Source: Thermococcus sp.
GTDB lineage: Archaea > Methanobacteriota_B > Thermococci > Thermococcales > Thermococcaceae
Direction: 5' to 3'
Assembly (NCBI GenBank): GCA_027074805.1
Contig: JALTCK010000111.1
Span: 1 to 22,167, forward strand
Length of the DNA stretch: 22,167 nt
Part shown: positions 21,501 to 22,167 of the stretch, piece after piece
How positions within the stretch are numbered: position 1 is the stretch's first letter
How the letters are laid out: every line of letters begins with the position of its first letter
Made by a program: the position numbers and the translations under genes
Notes under the pieces: generated by a model
The model's database searches: none
Told to the model about the DNA's origin: nothing
The model's input: only the letters and a program-made list of their open reading frames with translations

Positions 21501-22157
21501 TCAGGCACTCTTGAGGAACTGGCCCAGTTGGGAGGCTATCTCGCTGGCTATCATTTCGTAGGGGTTTGCATGAGAGAGTTTGCCAACCTTAGCTTTCAGG
21601 TTCCACCAGTATGCGACGTCGCATGTCTGGTTGGCTATCTTTAAATCAGATAGTCTCTTTGCACTAGCATGGCAGAATTTTCCAGCAGTAGTGGAGATTG
21701 CTGTCTCTGAAAACTCTAAACCGTTGTTTATAGTATCAACGGCGGATTCAGCATCGCCCGCGTAGGAGTAATATAGGACTCCTGATAGGGATCTCTCTTC
21801 AGTCAGCATGTAGTCTTCTCTTCCTATAATTGGGAAATACGCCAGCACGACTCGGCCCTTTAGGTCGTATCTGGAGATGTTTTCCTCTAGAACTGGGGTC
21901 AACCCGTGTTCCCTCACGACTTTAGTCAGGGCCCTTTCAATGTATTCTCTGTAGGGCTGAGGGGCCCAGACGGAGATGTAGACTACTTTGGGATTCTCGG
22001 GTGCTGATGTCCAGTTAGTACCATCCTCAATTATGGTAATTCCGTGCTGTGATCCGCCAGAATAGTCTGAGATTATGTAGGATTCACTTGCCACGGCAAT
22101 CCCTACCGTGGAGAGGATGATAAGTACTATAACTCCAAGAATTAGTTCTGCTTTCAT
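21501..22157 (-). CDS. Secreted or membrane-anchored protein of unknown function
   Basis: The 218-residue protein starts with a signal peptide: MKAELIL and a hydrophobic run to about 22, then a likely cleavage near AVAS-ES. The exported part is mixed alpha/beta: VVYISVWAPQPYREYIERALTKVV (about 58-81), a strand GRVVLAYFPI (101-110) and a helical C-terminus. Two cysteines (162, 179) could form a disulfide; three sequons are present (N48-W-T, N93-I-S, N176-Q-T). I do not recognise the family. GGTGAAAATC precedes the ATG at 22157; the frame stays open to the window edge, so a longer N-terminus cannot be excluded, but the signal peptide argues for this start. Confidence 0.72.
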   Translation of the reverse strand: MKAELILGVIVLIILSTVGIAVASESYIISDYSGGSQHGITIIEDGTNWTSAPENPKVVYISVWAPQPYREYIERALTKVVREHGLTPVLEENISRYDLKGRVVLAYFPIIGREDYMLTEERSLSGVLYYSYAGDAESAVDTINNGLEFSETAISTTAGKFCHASAKRLSDLKIANQTCDVAYWWNLKAKVGKLSHANPYEMIASEIASQLGQFLKSA

Positions 22158-22167
22158 GATTTTCACC

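Noticed and set aside
21471..21515. ATGATGA at the end of wecB as box C of another sRNA.
   Set aside because: No CTGA box D or closing stem follows at the needed distance.

Overview
The window is chromosomal DNA from a hyperthermophilic archaeon of the order Thermococcales, most likely Thermococcus. The evidence is archaeal translation genes (prf1/aRF1, eS1, uS15, archaeal-type initiator tRNA-Met), GAN and KEOPS Pcc1, GGTGA-type ribosome binding sites followed by short spacers, TATA boxes about 25-35 bp upstream of starts, EYLF-type class III signal peptides, and a C/D box guide sRNA.

Left part (1-5.4 kb, mostly minus strand): a C/D box sRNA at the very edge, a THUMP-SPOUT RNA methylase, a nucleotidyltransferase/HEPN pair, and the block uS15 - GAN nuclease - Pcc1 - eS1. 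Upstream of uS15 lies an unusual protein with a pilin-type signal and a lamin-tail domain. About 500 bp of AT-rich DNA with a possible gene relic follows, then initiator tRNA-Met.

Middle part (6.0-13.8 kb, mostly plus strand): both subunits of the AcnX-type phosphomevalonate dehydratase of the archaeal mevalonate pathway; a site-2 protease; a divergent HTH protein sharing a two-way TATA element with two miniature pilin-like genes; a HEAT-like protein; a BofA-family membrane protein; aRF1; and an AAA ATPase of the DUF234 class.

Right part (13.8-22.2 kb): a DapA/NAL-family aldolase behind a striking four-half-site palindrome array; argS, divergent from a stand-alone lipoate-ligase C-domain gene that is coupled to a SpoIIM-like membrane gene; then a DUF354 glycosyltransferase-like gene with a 20-bp operator-like palindrome at its promoter, divergent from wecC-wecB (UDP-ManNAcA synthesis); finally a secreted sequon-bearing protein of unknown role.

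Much of the accessory content points to the cell surface: three proteins with class III signals, two pilin tails with N-glycosylation sequons, nucleotide-sugar enzymes, a glycosyltransferase-like protein, an intramembrane protease and relatives of sporulation membrane proteins. No CRISPR array, insertion sequence or rRNA was seen.
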